NCBI RefSeq assembly: GCF_051216895.1
Contig: NZ_JBPKAO010000002.1
Span: 248,001 to 312,000 of the forward strand
DNA length: 64,000 nt
Direction of reading: 5' to 3'
Origin: Aquipuribacter sp051216895
GTDB taxonomy: Bacteria; Actinomycetota; Actinomycetes; Actinomycetales; JBBAYJ01
Part shown: one piece after another, positions 37,201 through 44,860 of the stretch
How the letters are laid out: every line of letters begins with the position of its first letter
How positions within the stretch are numbered: position 1 is the stretch's first letter
Made by a program: the position numbers and the translations under genes
Notes under the pieces: generated by a model
What the model was told of the DNA's origin: nothing
Seen by the model: only the letters and a program-made list of their open reading frames with translations
Database searches by the model: none

Positions 37201-38505
37201 GTGACGACACCGACCGAGGCGTACGACGCCGTCGACATCATCCGGACCAAGCGTGACGGGGGGGTGCTCAGCGCCCCGCAGATCGACTGGGTGATCGACG
37301 CGTACACCCGGGGCGCCGTGGCCGACGAGCAGATGTCCGCCCTGGCCATGGCGATCCTGCTGCGCGGCATGGACCGCGACGAGATCTCCCGCTGGACGAC
37401 GGCGATGATCGCCTCGGGCGAGCGGATGGACTTCACCGACCTGCCCCGGCCGAGCGTCGACAAGCACTCCACGGGCGGGGTGGGCGACAAGATCACGCTG
37501 CCGCTGGCACCGTTGGTCGCCGCCTGCGGGGCCGCGGTGCCGCAGCTGTCGGGACGCGGTCTCGGCCACACGGGCGGCACGCTGGACAAGCTGGAGTCGA
37601 TCCCCGGCTGGCAGGCCGGGCTCGACAACGACCGGATGCGTCAGATCCTCGTCGACGTGGGCGCCGTCATCTGCGCGGCAGGCTCAGGCCTTGCGCCTGC
37701 CGACCGTAAGCTCTACGCCTTGCGTGATGTCACGGGCACGGTGGAGGCGGTCCCGCTCATCGCCAGCTCGATCATGAGCAAGAAGATCGCCGAGGGCACC
37801 GGCGGCCTGGTCCTGGACGTCAAGGTCGGCAGCGGCGCGTTCATGAAGACCGTCGAGGACGCCCGGACCCTGGCCGGCACCATGGTCGGCCTCGGGGCCG
37901 ACGCGGGGGTGCCCACCGTCGCCCTCCTCACCGACATGTCCACCCCGCTCGGCCTGACCGTCGGCAACGCGCTCGAGGTCCGTGAGTCGGTCGAGGTGCT
38001 CGCGGGTGGCGGGCCGGCCGACGTGGTCGACCTCACCCTGGCCCTGGCCCGGGAGATGCTCGCGCTGGCCGGCATCGACACCGACCCCGCGGACGCGCTG
38101 GCCGACGGCCGGGCGATGGACTCCTGGAAGGCCATGATCCGGGCCCAGGGCGGGGACCCGGACGCGGCGCTGCCGACCGCGCGCGAGACCCACGTGGTCA
38201 CCGCCGGGACGGACGGCGTCCTCACCCGGCTCGACGCCCTGTCGGTCGGGGTCGCCTCGTGGCGGCTGGGGGCCGGTCGCGCCCGCAAGGAGGACGTGGT
38301 GCAGGACGGTGCCGGCATCGAGCTGCACGCCAAGCCCGGCGACACCGTCCGGGCCGGCGAGCCGCTCATGACCCTGCACACCGACACCGCTGAGCGGTTC
38401 GCCCGGGCGCTGGAGTCGCTCGAGGGGTCCTACGACGTCGTCCCCGGTGGCACCGCGGACACCCGAGACGTGGTGCTGGAACGGGTCGACCGCCCGCTCG
38501 CCTGA
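37201..38505 (+). CDS. deoA: pyrimidine-nucleoside (thymidine) phosphorylase
   Basis: It phosphorolyses thymidine or uridine to the base and (deoxy)ribose-1-phosphate. The 434-residue protein has the phosphate-binding KHSTGGVGD (88-96), SGRGLGHTGGTLDKLESIPG, and the C-terminal beta-rich domain ending in a Gly-rich pseudo-barrel (HAKPGDTVRAGEPL). Uridine versus thymidine preference cannot be told apart. It lies 79 bases after cdd. Confidence 0.95.
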   Translation: MTTPTEAYDAVDIIRTKRDGGVLSAPQIDWVIDAYTRGAVADEQMSALAMAILLRGMDRDEISRWTTAMIASGERMDFTDLPRPSVDKHSTGGVGDKITLPLAPLVAACGAAVPQLSGRGLGHTGGTLDKLESIPGWQAGLDNDRMRQILVDVGAVICAAGSGLAPADRKLYALRDVTGTVEAVPLIASSIMSKKIAEGTGGLVLDVKVGSGAFMKTVEDARTLAGTMVGLGADAGVPTVALLTDMSTPLGLTVGNALEVRESVEVLAGGGPADVVDLTLALAREMLALAGIDTDPADALADGRAMDSWKAMIRAQGGDPDAALPTARETHVVTAGTDGVLTRLDALSVGVASWRLGAGRARKEDVVQDGAGIELHAKPGDTVRAGEPLMTLHTDTAERFARALESLEGSYDVVPGGTADTRDVVLERVDRPLA

Positions 38506-38574
38506 CTGCGGCGCCGGTCGACGCGGGGCGGCGCGGGAGCCCGGCACGGTCCTCACCGGGACCGGCCGGGGTAC

Positions 38575-38580
38575 TACCGT
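38575..38580 (+). promoter_or_regulatory. -10 element of add
   Basis: TACCGT is followed by 6 bases and GTG 38587 with no ribosome-binding site. Confidence 0.5.
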
Positions 38581-38586
38581 GACCGG

Positions 38587-39672
38587 GTGACTGCCTCCGC
38601 TGCCCCCGTCGACCTCGCCGCCGCCCCCAAGGTCCTGCTCCACGACCACCTGGACGGCGGTCTGCGCCCGGCCACGCTCGTGGAGCTGGCCGACGGCATC
38701 GGCCACGCGCTGCCCAGCACCGACCCCGACGAGCTGGCGGCCTGGTTCGTCGCGTCGGCCGAGTCCGGCTCGCTGGTGCGCTACCTGGAGACGTTCGCCC
38801 ACACGGTCGCCGTCCTGCAGACCGCCGAGGCCGTCGAGCGGGTCGCCGCCGAGGCCGTCCTCGACCTGGCCGCCGACGGGGTGGTCCACGCCGAGATCCG
38901 GTACGCGCCCGAGCTGTGCACCTCCGGCGGGCTGTCCCTGGAGGCCGTGGTCGAGGCCGGGCAGGCCGGTTTCGCCCGCGGGGTCCGCGAGGCGGCCGCA
39001 GCCGGGCACCGGATCAGCGTCGGCACCCTGATCGACGCCATGCGCCAGACCGACAACCACGTCGCCGCGGCGCGGCTCGCCGTGCGGTACCGCGACTCCG
39101 GCGTGGTCGGCTTCGACATCGCCGGTCCCGAGGCGGGCTTCCCCGCCAGCCGTCAGGCCGAGGCGTTCGACCTGCTGCGCGCCGAGCACGTCCCGTTCAC
39201 CGTGCACGCGGGCGAGGCCGCCGGCCTGGACAGCGTGGAGGACGCCCTGTCGGTGGGTGCGCTGCGCCTGGGCCACGGCGTCCGGGTCGCCGACGACGTC
39301 GTCGCCGCGGACGCCCCGGGCGGCACCCCGCAGCTGGGCCGGGTCGCGACCTGGATCCGTGACCGCCGCATCCCGCTCGAGGCCAGCCCCACGTCCAACG
39401 TGCAGACCGGCGCCGCCCCGAGCATCGCCGCCCACCCGTCGACCCTGCTCAAGGACCTCGGCTTCGCGGTCACCGTCAACACCGACAACCGGCTGGTGTC
39501 CGGGACGACGATGACCAAGGAGATGACCCTGCTGCGGGAGCAGGCCGGCTGGAGCGACGCCGACCTGGCCCTGGCCAGCGTCGCCGCGGCGGAGGCCACG
39601 TTCCTGCCCCTGCCGGTGCGCGAGGAGCTCGTGCTGCGCGTCCGCGACGGCTGGGCGGCCCTGGCCGGCTGA
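38587..39672 (+). CDS. add: adenosine deaminase
   Basis: A 361-residue metal-dependent deaminase converting adenosine to inosine. The zinc ligands His19 and His21 are in HDHLDGGLRP. HAGE lies near residue 203, a GHG (LGHGVRV) follows, then SPTSNVQTG and VNTDNRLVSG, where the metal-binding Asp appears as TDN rather than the usual SDD. That variant is normal for actinobacterial Add. It ends in a convergent terminator shared with the lipoprotein gene. Confidence 0.95.
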   Translation: MTASAAPVDLAAAPKVLLHDHLDGGLRPATLVELADGIGHALPSTDPDELAAWFVASAESGSLVRYLETFAHTVAVLQTAEAVERVAAEAVLDLAADGVVHAEIRYAPELCTSGGLSLEAVVEAGQAGFARGVREAAAAGHRISVGTLIDAMRQTDNHVAAARLAVRYRDSGVVGFDIAGPEAGFPASRQAEAFDLLRAEHVPFTVHAGEAAGLDSVEDALSVGALRLGHGVRVADDVVAADAPGGTPQLGRVATWIRDRRIPLEASPTSNVQTGAAPSIAAHPSTLLKDLGFAVTVNTDNRLVSGTTMTKEMTLLREQAGWSDADLALASVAAAEATFLPLPVREELVLRVRDGWAALAG

Positions 39673-39696
39673 GCCCTCGCGCCGCCGGCGGAGGGC
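39673..39696. terminator. bidirectional hairpin between add and lipoprotein gene
   Basis: GCCCTC...GAGGGC enclose CGCC-GCC-GGCG, a 10-bp stem with one bulge, starting at the add stop and filling most of the 43-base convergent gap. Confidence 0.6.
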
Positions 39697-39715
39697 ACCA
39701 CGCCCGTCGGTCGCA

Positions 39716-40339
39716 TCACGGTCGCCCCTGCGCGTGGTCCGGGGTCCTGCCGCAGGCGATCTCGACGGCGACCGCCGGGACGTGCTGCTCCTCGCCGTCC
39801 GGGGCCGAGGGGACGGGGTCGGCGGTGAACCGGGCGGACAGGCCCGACGCCGACACCTCGACCCGGCCCTGCTGCTCGACCTGCTCGTAGGGGGACCCCG
39901 GTCCCTGCTGGAACGACCCGGTCATGACGGCGTCCAGCACCCGGTCGCCGTCGGTGCCCGGGGCGCCGGCCGTCGCCCCGGGCGCGGTGACGACGTCCAG
40001 GACGGTCCACACGAGCCCGTCGTCGTCCCCGGCCGCGGTCACCGCTCCCGTGCCCAGGCCAGCCCGCCACGAGGCGCCCCCGGACCAGCCGCACGTGCCG
40101 GCGTCCGTCGCGGTCCGCGCGGACGAGCCGCGGCCCGCCGCGTCGACGAGCAGCGTGACCGGACGTGTCCGGTACGCCTCGGGCTCGTCGACCGGCACGT
40201 GGGCCCGGGTCGACGCGTCCGCGACCAGGGCCTCGTCACCGGGATCGGACAGGGCGCGGTCGAGGGCACCGCAGGCGGAGGTGAGGGCCCCCAGGGCCAG
40301 GGCCACGACGGCGGTGAGCGCTCGGGTCCCGGTGCTCAC
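39716..40339 (-). CDS. putative lipoprotein of unknown function
   Basis: A 207-residue protein with a hydrophobic signal (ALTAVVALALGALTSAC) and Cys23 as the probable lipidation site; Thr at -3 is less usual for a lipobox. The mature part has two further Cys, in GTCGW and EIACGR, that could pair outside the membrane. GTG 40339 is preferred over upstream starts, which would put an Arg-rich stretch before the signal. No family is recognised. It is the last gene of the minus-strand envelope group. Confidence 0.7.
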   Translation of the reverse strand: MSTGTRALTAVVALALGALTSACGALDRALSDPGDEALVADASTRAHVPVDEPEAYRTRPVTLLVDAAGRGSSARTATDAGTCGWSGGASWRAGLGTGAVTAAGDDDGLVWTVLDVVTAPGATAGAPGTDGDRVLDAVMTGSFQQGPGSPYEQVEQQGRVEVSASGLSARFTADPVPSAPDGEEQHVPAVAVEIACGRTPDHAQGRP

Positions 40340-40467
40340 GCCCCCGTCCACCCTGGTCGCTCGTCGTCGGTGCACTGCTCGTGCCCCCCAGGTGCGTCCG
40401 TGTCCCACGGTTCCCCCTCCACGCCCTCGCGACCCCCCACGGGCCGTCCCCCTCCGGGACGCTACCT

Positions 40468-40499
40468 CGGCCCCGCCCCACCACGGTGGAGCGGGGCCG
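40468..40499 (-). terminator. hairpin after beta-propeller gene
   Basis: CGGCCCCGC and GCGGGGCCG pair around an inner CACC/GGTG stem, 19 bases past the beta-propeller stop on the minus strand. Confidence 0.5.
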
Positions 40500-40517
40500 G
40501 CGCCCGGTGTGCCGCCC

Positions 40518-42005
40518 TCAGCCGAGCCGGCGCACCGCTACGCCGTGCGGGTCGGCGCGCTCCACGCCGTCCACCACGTTGCTGATCCCCACCTGGGTGC
40601 GGACCACCGGCTGGGCGCCGTCGTCCCGGGCTTCCAGGACGAGGAGACCGGGGGCGTCGCCGACCGCCGCGTGGGCGCCGCTGAGCGGGTTCGGGCCCCG
40701 CGTGGCCACGTAGACGGCGCGCCCGTCCGGCGAGACGTCCGCGATGTCGGCCGCGGGGGTGGCCGAGCGGTCGGTGCGCAGGTCGACGGTCGTGACCGGG
40801 GCGGCGTCCTCGCCCCGCCACACCTGCACGACGTGCGCGGCCCGGTCGAAGCCCCAGACGTGCTCGCCGACCGTGGCGACGCCGTGGGCGTCGCGGGGGC
40901 CGCGGGTGTCGCGGTCGACGACCTGCACGGCCGGGGTGCCGGGCGGGTTGTCGGCGGAGTAGGTGTCCCGGTCGCCGACGGGGACCCGGTAGTGGAACCA
41001 GCCGCCCAGGTTGTTCGGGTTGCTGCCGCCGTTGCCGTAGACCCAGCCCGCCGACTCGGTGAAGCCGCAGCCGTCGCGGGCCACCTCGGTCGCGGGCCAC
41101 TCGCCGACGACCGTCATCGGGGTCGCGTACGGGTCGACGGTGAGCAGCCCGCCACCGCGGAGCGAGACGTAGGCCGGGAACCCGGTGGAGGGCACGAACG
41201 GGCAGATCGGGGCGTTGTCGGGCCGGACCCGGGGGTCGTCGGGCGTCTGCAGCGGGACGCCGTTGGGCGTCGACCCGGCGGTGAGGTCGAGGGTGGCCTC
41301 GGGCTCGGCCCGGAACACGCCCCGGGCGTAGTCGGTGCTGATCCGCTCGAGCTTCTTGCCGTTCTGGTTGGCCACGACGACGTAGCGGTCGTCGGGGGTG
41401 GGGACGGAGGCGTGGGCCTGCCGGGCACCCCCGGCCCCGACCTCGGAGCGGAAGCACGCCAGCGCGCGTCGTCGCTCGGCGTCGAGGATGACCGTGTGGC
41501 CGCTGACCACGAAGGCCAGGACCGCGTGGGTGTCGTCGGCGGCGAAGGAGAGCATGTGGGGGCGCACGGGGTAGGACCCGGTCGAGGTCAGGCACAGCTC
41601 GGCCGTCTGCCCCGACAGGTCGACGACCTGGGCCCGGGCGATGCCCGACCGGCCGCGGAGCGCGTCGCCGCGGTAGACGTGCAGCCGCCCGCCGTACCCG
41701 GCGCCGGCCGGGGTGCGGGCGGTGTCGGACTGGTCGACGAGCCAGACCTCGTGGCGCGAGCCGGCGGGGACCTGACGGAACGCGCTGCTGACGGCGGGCG
41801 TCGCCCGGTCGGCCTGCGGGGGGAGGTACATCCCCTCGTAGGTGCGGTGGCCGCCGCCGTGCCCGGACGGGCCGGAGGCGCTGGCGGGGACGAGGACGAC
41901 CGACACGGCGACCACGGCACCGAGCAGCAGCGAGGCCGCGGCCACGAGGTCCCGGGACAGGCGTGGGCGGGGCGGACGAGCGGGGGCAGGGGGCGGCGGG
42001 GTCAC
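40518..42005 (-). CDS. exported YncE-like beta-propeller protein
   Basis: A 495-residue protein. A Pro/Arg-rich start and one hydrophobic segment (LVAAASLLLGAVVAVSVVLV) end near ASAS, so it is either cleaved or anchored. The rest has repeated beta-propeller blades with HAVLAFVVSGHTVILDAERR, TPDDRYVVVANQNGKKLERI, AHGVATVGEHVWGFDR and VSPDGRAVYVATRGPNP, like YncE/lactonase-type seven-blade proteins. Four Cys could form disulfides. GTG 42005 is chosen because AGGAG lies 8 bases upstream; GTG 42044 has none. No catalytic residues or ligand are identifiable. Confidence 0.75.
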   Translation of the reverse strand: MTPPPPAPARPPRPRLSRDLVAAASLLLGAVVAVSVVLVPASASGPSGHGGGHRTYEGMYLPPQADRATPAVSSAFRQVPAGSRHEVWLVDQSDTARTPAGAGYGGRLHVYRGDALRGRSGIARAQVVDLSGQTAELCLTSTGSYPVRPHMLSFAADDTHAVLAFVVSGHTVILDAERRRALACFRSEVGAGGARQAHASVPTPDDRYVVVANQNGKKLERISTDYARGVFRAEPEATLDLTAGSTPNGVPLQTPDDPRVRPDNAPICPFVPSTGFPAYVSLRGGGLLTVDPYATPMTVVGEWPATEVARDGCGFTESAGWVYGNGGSNPNNLGGWFHYRVPVGDRDTYSADNPPGTPAVQVVDRDTRGPRDAHGVATVGEHVWGFDRAAHVVQVWRGEDAAPVTTVDLRTDRSATPAADIADVSPDGRAVYVATRGPNPLSGAHAAVGDAPGLLVLEARDDGAQPVVRTQVGISNVVDGVERADPHGVAVRRLG

Positions 42006-42081
42006 GGCGGGGCTCCTGACGGGGTGGCTGGGTACCTGACGCACGCCTCGCGGACCGCGGGCGTGGGGGCGCTGCTGGTCC

Positions 42082-42107
42082 CGCTCGCCGGTCGGACCGG
42101 TCGAGCG
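42082..42107 (-). terminator. hairpin directly after the 27-codon ORF
   Basis: On the minus strand CGCTCG-A-CCGGT-CCG-ACCGG-CGAGCG forms an 11-bp stem with one bulged A and a 3-base loop, beginning 7 bases after the small ORF stop and ending 76 bases before the beta-propeller start. It could be a terminator or an attenuator. Confidence 0.6.
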
Positions 42108-42114
42108 GACGTGG

Positions 42115-42198
42115 TCAGCCCTGGCGACAGGAGGTGTCGAAGAGGTACAGCCGACGGCTCACCCAGAACGGGTCGAGCATCACGTCGGTCTGCGGCAC
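42115..42198 (-). CDS. probable 27-residue peptide (leader peptide or peptide precursor)
   Basis: Not recognised as a known family. GTG 42198 opens 27 codons ending RRLYLFDTSCRQG, with one Cys. G or C occurs at 17, 12 and 25 of 27 first, second and third positions, the strong third-position bias of real genes in high-GC genomes. TATCAAT lies just upstream and no ribosome-binding site is seen, so it would be leaderless. A hairpin starts 7 bases after the stop, and the beta-propeller gene follows on the same strand. It may be a translated leader controlling that gene, or a small secreted or modified peptide; neither is shown. Confidence 0.55.
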   Translation of the reverse strand: MPQTDVMLDPFWVSRRLYLFDTSCRQG

Positions 42199-42206
42199 GG
42201 GACGAT

Positions 42207-42214
42207 TGATACCC
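42207..42214 (-). promoter_or_regulatory. GGGTATCA box upstream of small ORF
   Basis: GGGTATCA ends 8 bases before GTG 42198. The same octamer in similar surroundings occurs upstream of the lipoprotein gene (44137-44144). GGGTAT resembles the -10 of SigB/SigF-type promoters, but no GTTT-like -35 is visible. Confidence 0.4.
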
Positions 42215-42267
42215 CGACGCGGGCCGCGACCACAAGACCCGGTCCGCCTGTCGGACGGTCGGGTGCC

Positions 42268-43266
42268 TCATGGGGGGTCGTCGACGAAGCGGAAGCGCAC
42301 CCGCGCCTCGTCCATGGGGACCGCGTACGTCGACCCCGAGCTGGACCACCGTTCCGGCACGAGGAACAGCCGGCCGTCGCCCTCGGCCAGCAGCCGCAGC
42401 CCCCGGTACCGGTACCGGTAGGTCTGCTCCACCTGGGTCGGGAACGTCGACTCCACGACGGCCTCGTCGCCGGGGAACAGCGGGTCGGTGGTGTCGACCA
42501 CGACGGCGGGGAGCGTGGTCAGGTCCCTGGCCAGGGTCTTGGCGGCCCCCGTGCCGGACCACTGGGCCAGGGTCGCCGTGGTCCAGAACACCGACGCGAC
42601 GACCACGACGACCAGGAGCACGACGACCGTCCGCCCGGGACCCGCCGGCCCGCCCGCCCAGCCCCGGACGAGGGCGAGCAGGCCCGCGCCGACGCCGAGC
42701 AGGACGGGGACGACCAGCGGGTAGGGCGGCCACGAGCCCAGCCACGAGAAACCGAGCAGCAGCAGGACGCCGGCGGCGGTGAGCAGGGCGCCGGCCCAGG
42801 TGACGGCGTGCCGGGTCCTGCGTGCGGTGTCGCCGGAGACCGCGCCGAGCCGGCGACGGAGCACGCCGTTGCCCCAGGTCAGGGCGGCCGCACCGAGCAG
42901 CAGGACCAGCGCGGGGACCAGCAGCGGCTGCGGGGCCCGCATGACGAAGTCCTGCGTGCTGAACCCGAGGGTGTCGACGTCCACCCCGAAGTACCGGAAC
43001 TGCGCCCGGGCCGAGACGTAGCCGAAGTAGAACAGCACGGCGCTGACCAGGGTGGCCGGCGCCACGACGCTGCCGGCGAGGCTCCAGACGTGCGCCAGCG
43101 TGGACCCGGTGGCCACCGCCGGGTGCTGCCCGGGCGGGGGCCCGTGGGCCTGGTGCTGCTCGTGGGCCTGGTGCCTCCCGTGGCCCGGGGGCCCGTCGGT
43201 CGGCGGCCCGTCGGTCGGGGGCCCGGGGGTGCCGGGCCCGCCGGGTGCCGGTCCGCCGTCGTCCAC
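42268..43266 (-). CDS. four-helix membrane protein of unknown function
   Basis: A 332-residue protein. The cytoplasmic start (1-50) is Pro/Gly-rich with a PTDGP repeat and a His-rich patch (HQAHEQHQAH). Helices follow near residues 60-80, 110-130, 155-175 and 220-240, with a conserved-looking loop FRYFGVDVDTLGFSTQDFVMRAP between the first two. The last 95 residues are probably an extracytoplasmic beta-type domain. I know similar proteins in actinobacteria only as hypothetical. It starts 6 bases after the lipoprotein stop and is surely co-transcribed with it. Confidence 0.75.
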   Translation of the reverse strand: MDDGGPAPGGPGTPGPPTDGPPTDGPPGHGRHQAHEQHQAHGPPPGQHPAVATGSTLAHVWSLAGSVVAPATLVSAVLFYFGYVSARAQFRYFGVDVDTLGFSTQDFVMRAPQPLLVPALVLLLGAAALTWGNGVLRRRLGAVSGDTARRTRHAVTWAGALLTAAGVLLLLGFSWLGSWPPYPLVVPVLLGVGAGLLALVRGWAGGPAGPGRTVVVLLVVVVVASVFWTTATLAQWSGTGAAKTLARDLTTLPAVVVDTTDPLFPGDEAVVESTFPTQVEQTYRYRYRGLRLLAEGDGRLFLVPERWSSSGSTYAVPMDEARVRFRFVDDPP

Positions 43267-43272
43267 GGACGC

Positions 43273-44085
43273 TCAGCCGGTGCTGTCGACGGTCGGCCGG
43301 TCCTGGTCCGGCTGCTCGCCGGCGGGCTGCTCGTCGTCCGGCTGCTCGTCGTCGGGCTGGTCCTCGGCCGGCTGGACGTCGGTCGGGGGCCCGTCCCCGG
43401 TCGGTGCGACGTCGGCGGGCTCCCCGGAGCCCTCCGGGAACGGCGCGGAGATCGACGTCCACGCCTGGGCGAGGGCGATGTCGACCGCGTCGCACGTGGC
43501 CCGGTCCGGGCAGAGCAGCCGACCCTCCAGGCGGACGCGGAGCTGCTCGGCGCCCGGCGGCGGCTCGACCCTGAGGACGCACGCGACGGTCTCCCCGGCG
43601 GCGAAGGTCGCGCCCTCGCACACCGGCCCGCCGTCGCAGGCGGTGCCGAGCACCCTGGCGCCGGCCTCCTGCACGTGGACCGTGACCACCTGCACCTGCA
43701 CGCCCGCCGGGACCGGGTCGCCGAACAGGGGCTTGCACCAGGCGCCGTCGACGACAGACCCCGCGTTCTCGCCCACCGGGAGGCCCGCCAGCTCGACGCT
43801 CACCTGGCCCGCACCCCCTGCCGCGGGCGGCTCGGGCCCGCCCTCCTCCTCGGCCGGGGGTGGGCCGCCCTCCTCCACGCGCGGGCCCTCGCCGGACGCC
43901 TCGTCCCCGCCCTCGTCCCCGCCGTCCCCACCGGCGGCTGCGTCCGTCGTCGCCGGGCCCGGGCCCGGGGCGACCTGGGACGCCGCGTCGTCGGGCACGG
44001 GGCCGTCACCCGAGCACCCGGCGAGCACCGTGACGGCCAGCAGGACAGCAGCGGCCACGGCGTGCGATCGGGGCGGTAGCAGCAT
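43273..44085 (-). CDS. putative lipoprotein with acidic Pro/Gln-rich tail
   Basis: A 270-residue protein with lipobox LAGC (Cys24), then an acidic, Gly/Pro/Glu-rich linker to about residue 90. A folded middle part (about 92-215) contains six Cys, probably disulfide-bonded outside. The tail repeats a five-residue unit close to DDEQP about five times, encoded by 15-base repeats around 43300-43375. GGGAG precedes the ATG at 8 bases. No family is recognised; it pairs with the membrane protein downstream. Confidence 0.7.
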   Translation of the reverse strand: MLLPPRSHAVAAAVLLAVTVLAGCSGDGPVPDDAASQVAPGPGPATTDAAAGGDGGDEGGDEASGEGPRVEEGGPPPAEEEGGPEPPAAGGAGQVSVELAGLPVGENAGSVVDGAWCKPLFGDPVPAGVQVQVVTVHVQEAGARVLGTACDGGPVCEGATFAAGETVACVLRVEPPPGAEQLRVRLEGRLLCPDRATCDAVDIALAQAWTSISAPFPEGSGEPADVAPTGDGPPTDVQPAEDQPDDEQPDDEQPAGEQPDQDRPTVDSTG

Positions 44086-44136
44086 GGTCGTCTCCCGGTG
44101 GGCGGTCCTGCCGGCAGGAGGAGCCCCGGGTGCACC

Positions 44137-44144
44137 TGATACCC
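44137..44144 (-). promoter_or_regulatory. GGGTATCA box upstream of lipoprotein gene
   Basis: The octamer lies 52 bases before the ATG and begins the inverted repeat CGGGT-N9-ACCCG. It matches the box before the small ORF at 42207-42214. Confidence 0.35.
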
Positions 44145-44212
44145 GGCCGCGGTGCCCCGCGAGCCCCGGGACCCGGTCGGGGCGTGGCCTCGACGAGCCG
44201 TCCGGCGACGGC

Positions 44213-44860
44213 TCAGGCCGGTCGGACGACCTGGGCCAGGTGGGCCGCGACGCTCGTCTCGACCTGCGCCTTGGTGGCCGGTCGCATGCCCTGCCGGCGC
44301 CACCGCCGCAGCAGCACCGGCTCCGCGCGCGCCAGGGCGAGACCCCGGCGCAGCAGCGTCAGCGGGGGCTTGCGGCGACCGGCGAGGTCACGGGCCAGAC
44401 GCCGCACGAACGTGACGGGCGGGTGCGACCGCAGGTGCACCGCGTCCAGCAGCAGGCCGGAGTCCCGCAGCTGACCGACGATCTCGGGCGCGAACAGCCC
44501 CTCGGCGACGACCACGCCACCGTCGCCGGTGAGCGAGACCGGCCGGGAGCCGGTGATGCTGGAGGTGGGGATGTCGTAGACGGGCACCTCGCAGCGGCCC
44601 GACGTGCACAGCCGCTGCAGGGCGTCGTGGGCGGCCTCGGCGTGCCAGGAGGCGGGGTCGTCCCAGTCGACGATGCCACCCCACGCGGGCAGGCCCGGGT
44701 CGGTGCCCTCGCGGTAGAAGTCGTCCAGCTGGACGACCGTGACCTCGGGGTGGCGGTGCCGCAGCCGCTCGACGAGCGTCGACTTGCCCGACCCGCTGGC
44801 CCCGGCCAGCAGCAGCACCTGGGCCCGGACCGGTGCGTCCGGTGGTGACGGCGGGTTCAT
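44213..44860 (-). CDS. uridine kinase-like P-loop kinase
   Basis: A 215-residue nucleoside-kinase-like protein with P-loop GASGSGKST (residues 20-28). VVQLDDFYREG follows, the usual uridine-kinase Asp-Phe-Tyr segment. WDDPASW comes next, then VVVAEGLFAPEI and an Arg-rich lid. It would phosphorylate uridine or a related (deoxy)nucleoside, fitting the salvage neighbourhood; specificity is inferred. The ATG overlaps the stop of the incomplete aldehyde dehydrogenase gene. Confidence 0.82.
   Translation of the reverse strand: MNPPSPPDAPVRAQVLLLAGASGSGKSTLVERLRHRHPEVTVVQLDDFYREGTDPGLPAWGGIVDWDDPASWHAEAAHDALQRLCTSGRCEVPVYDIPTSSITGSRPVSLTGDGGVVVAEGLFAPEIVGQLRDSGLLLDAVHLRSHPPVTFVRRLARDLAGRRKPPLTLLRRGLALARAEPVLLRRWRRQGMRPATKAQVETSVAAHLAQVVRPA

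Noticed and set aside
42006..42267. tRNA or known small RNA gene between the beta-propeller and membrane-protein genes
   Set aside because: No cloverleaf, CCA end or TPsiC-like segment is visible; the hairpin and small ORF account for the structure seen.
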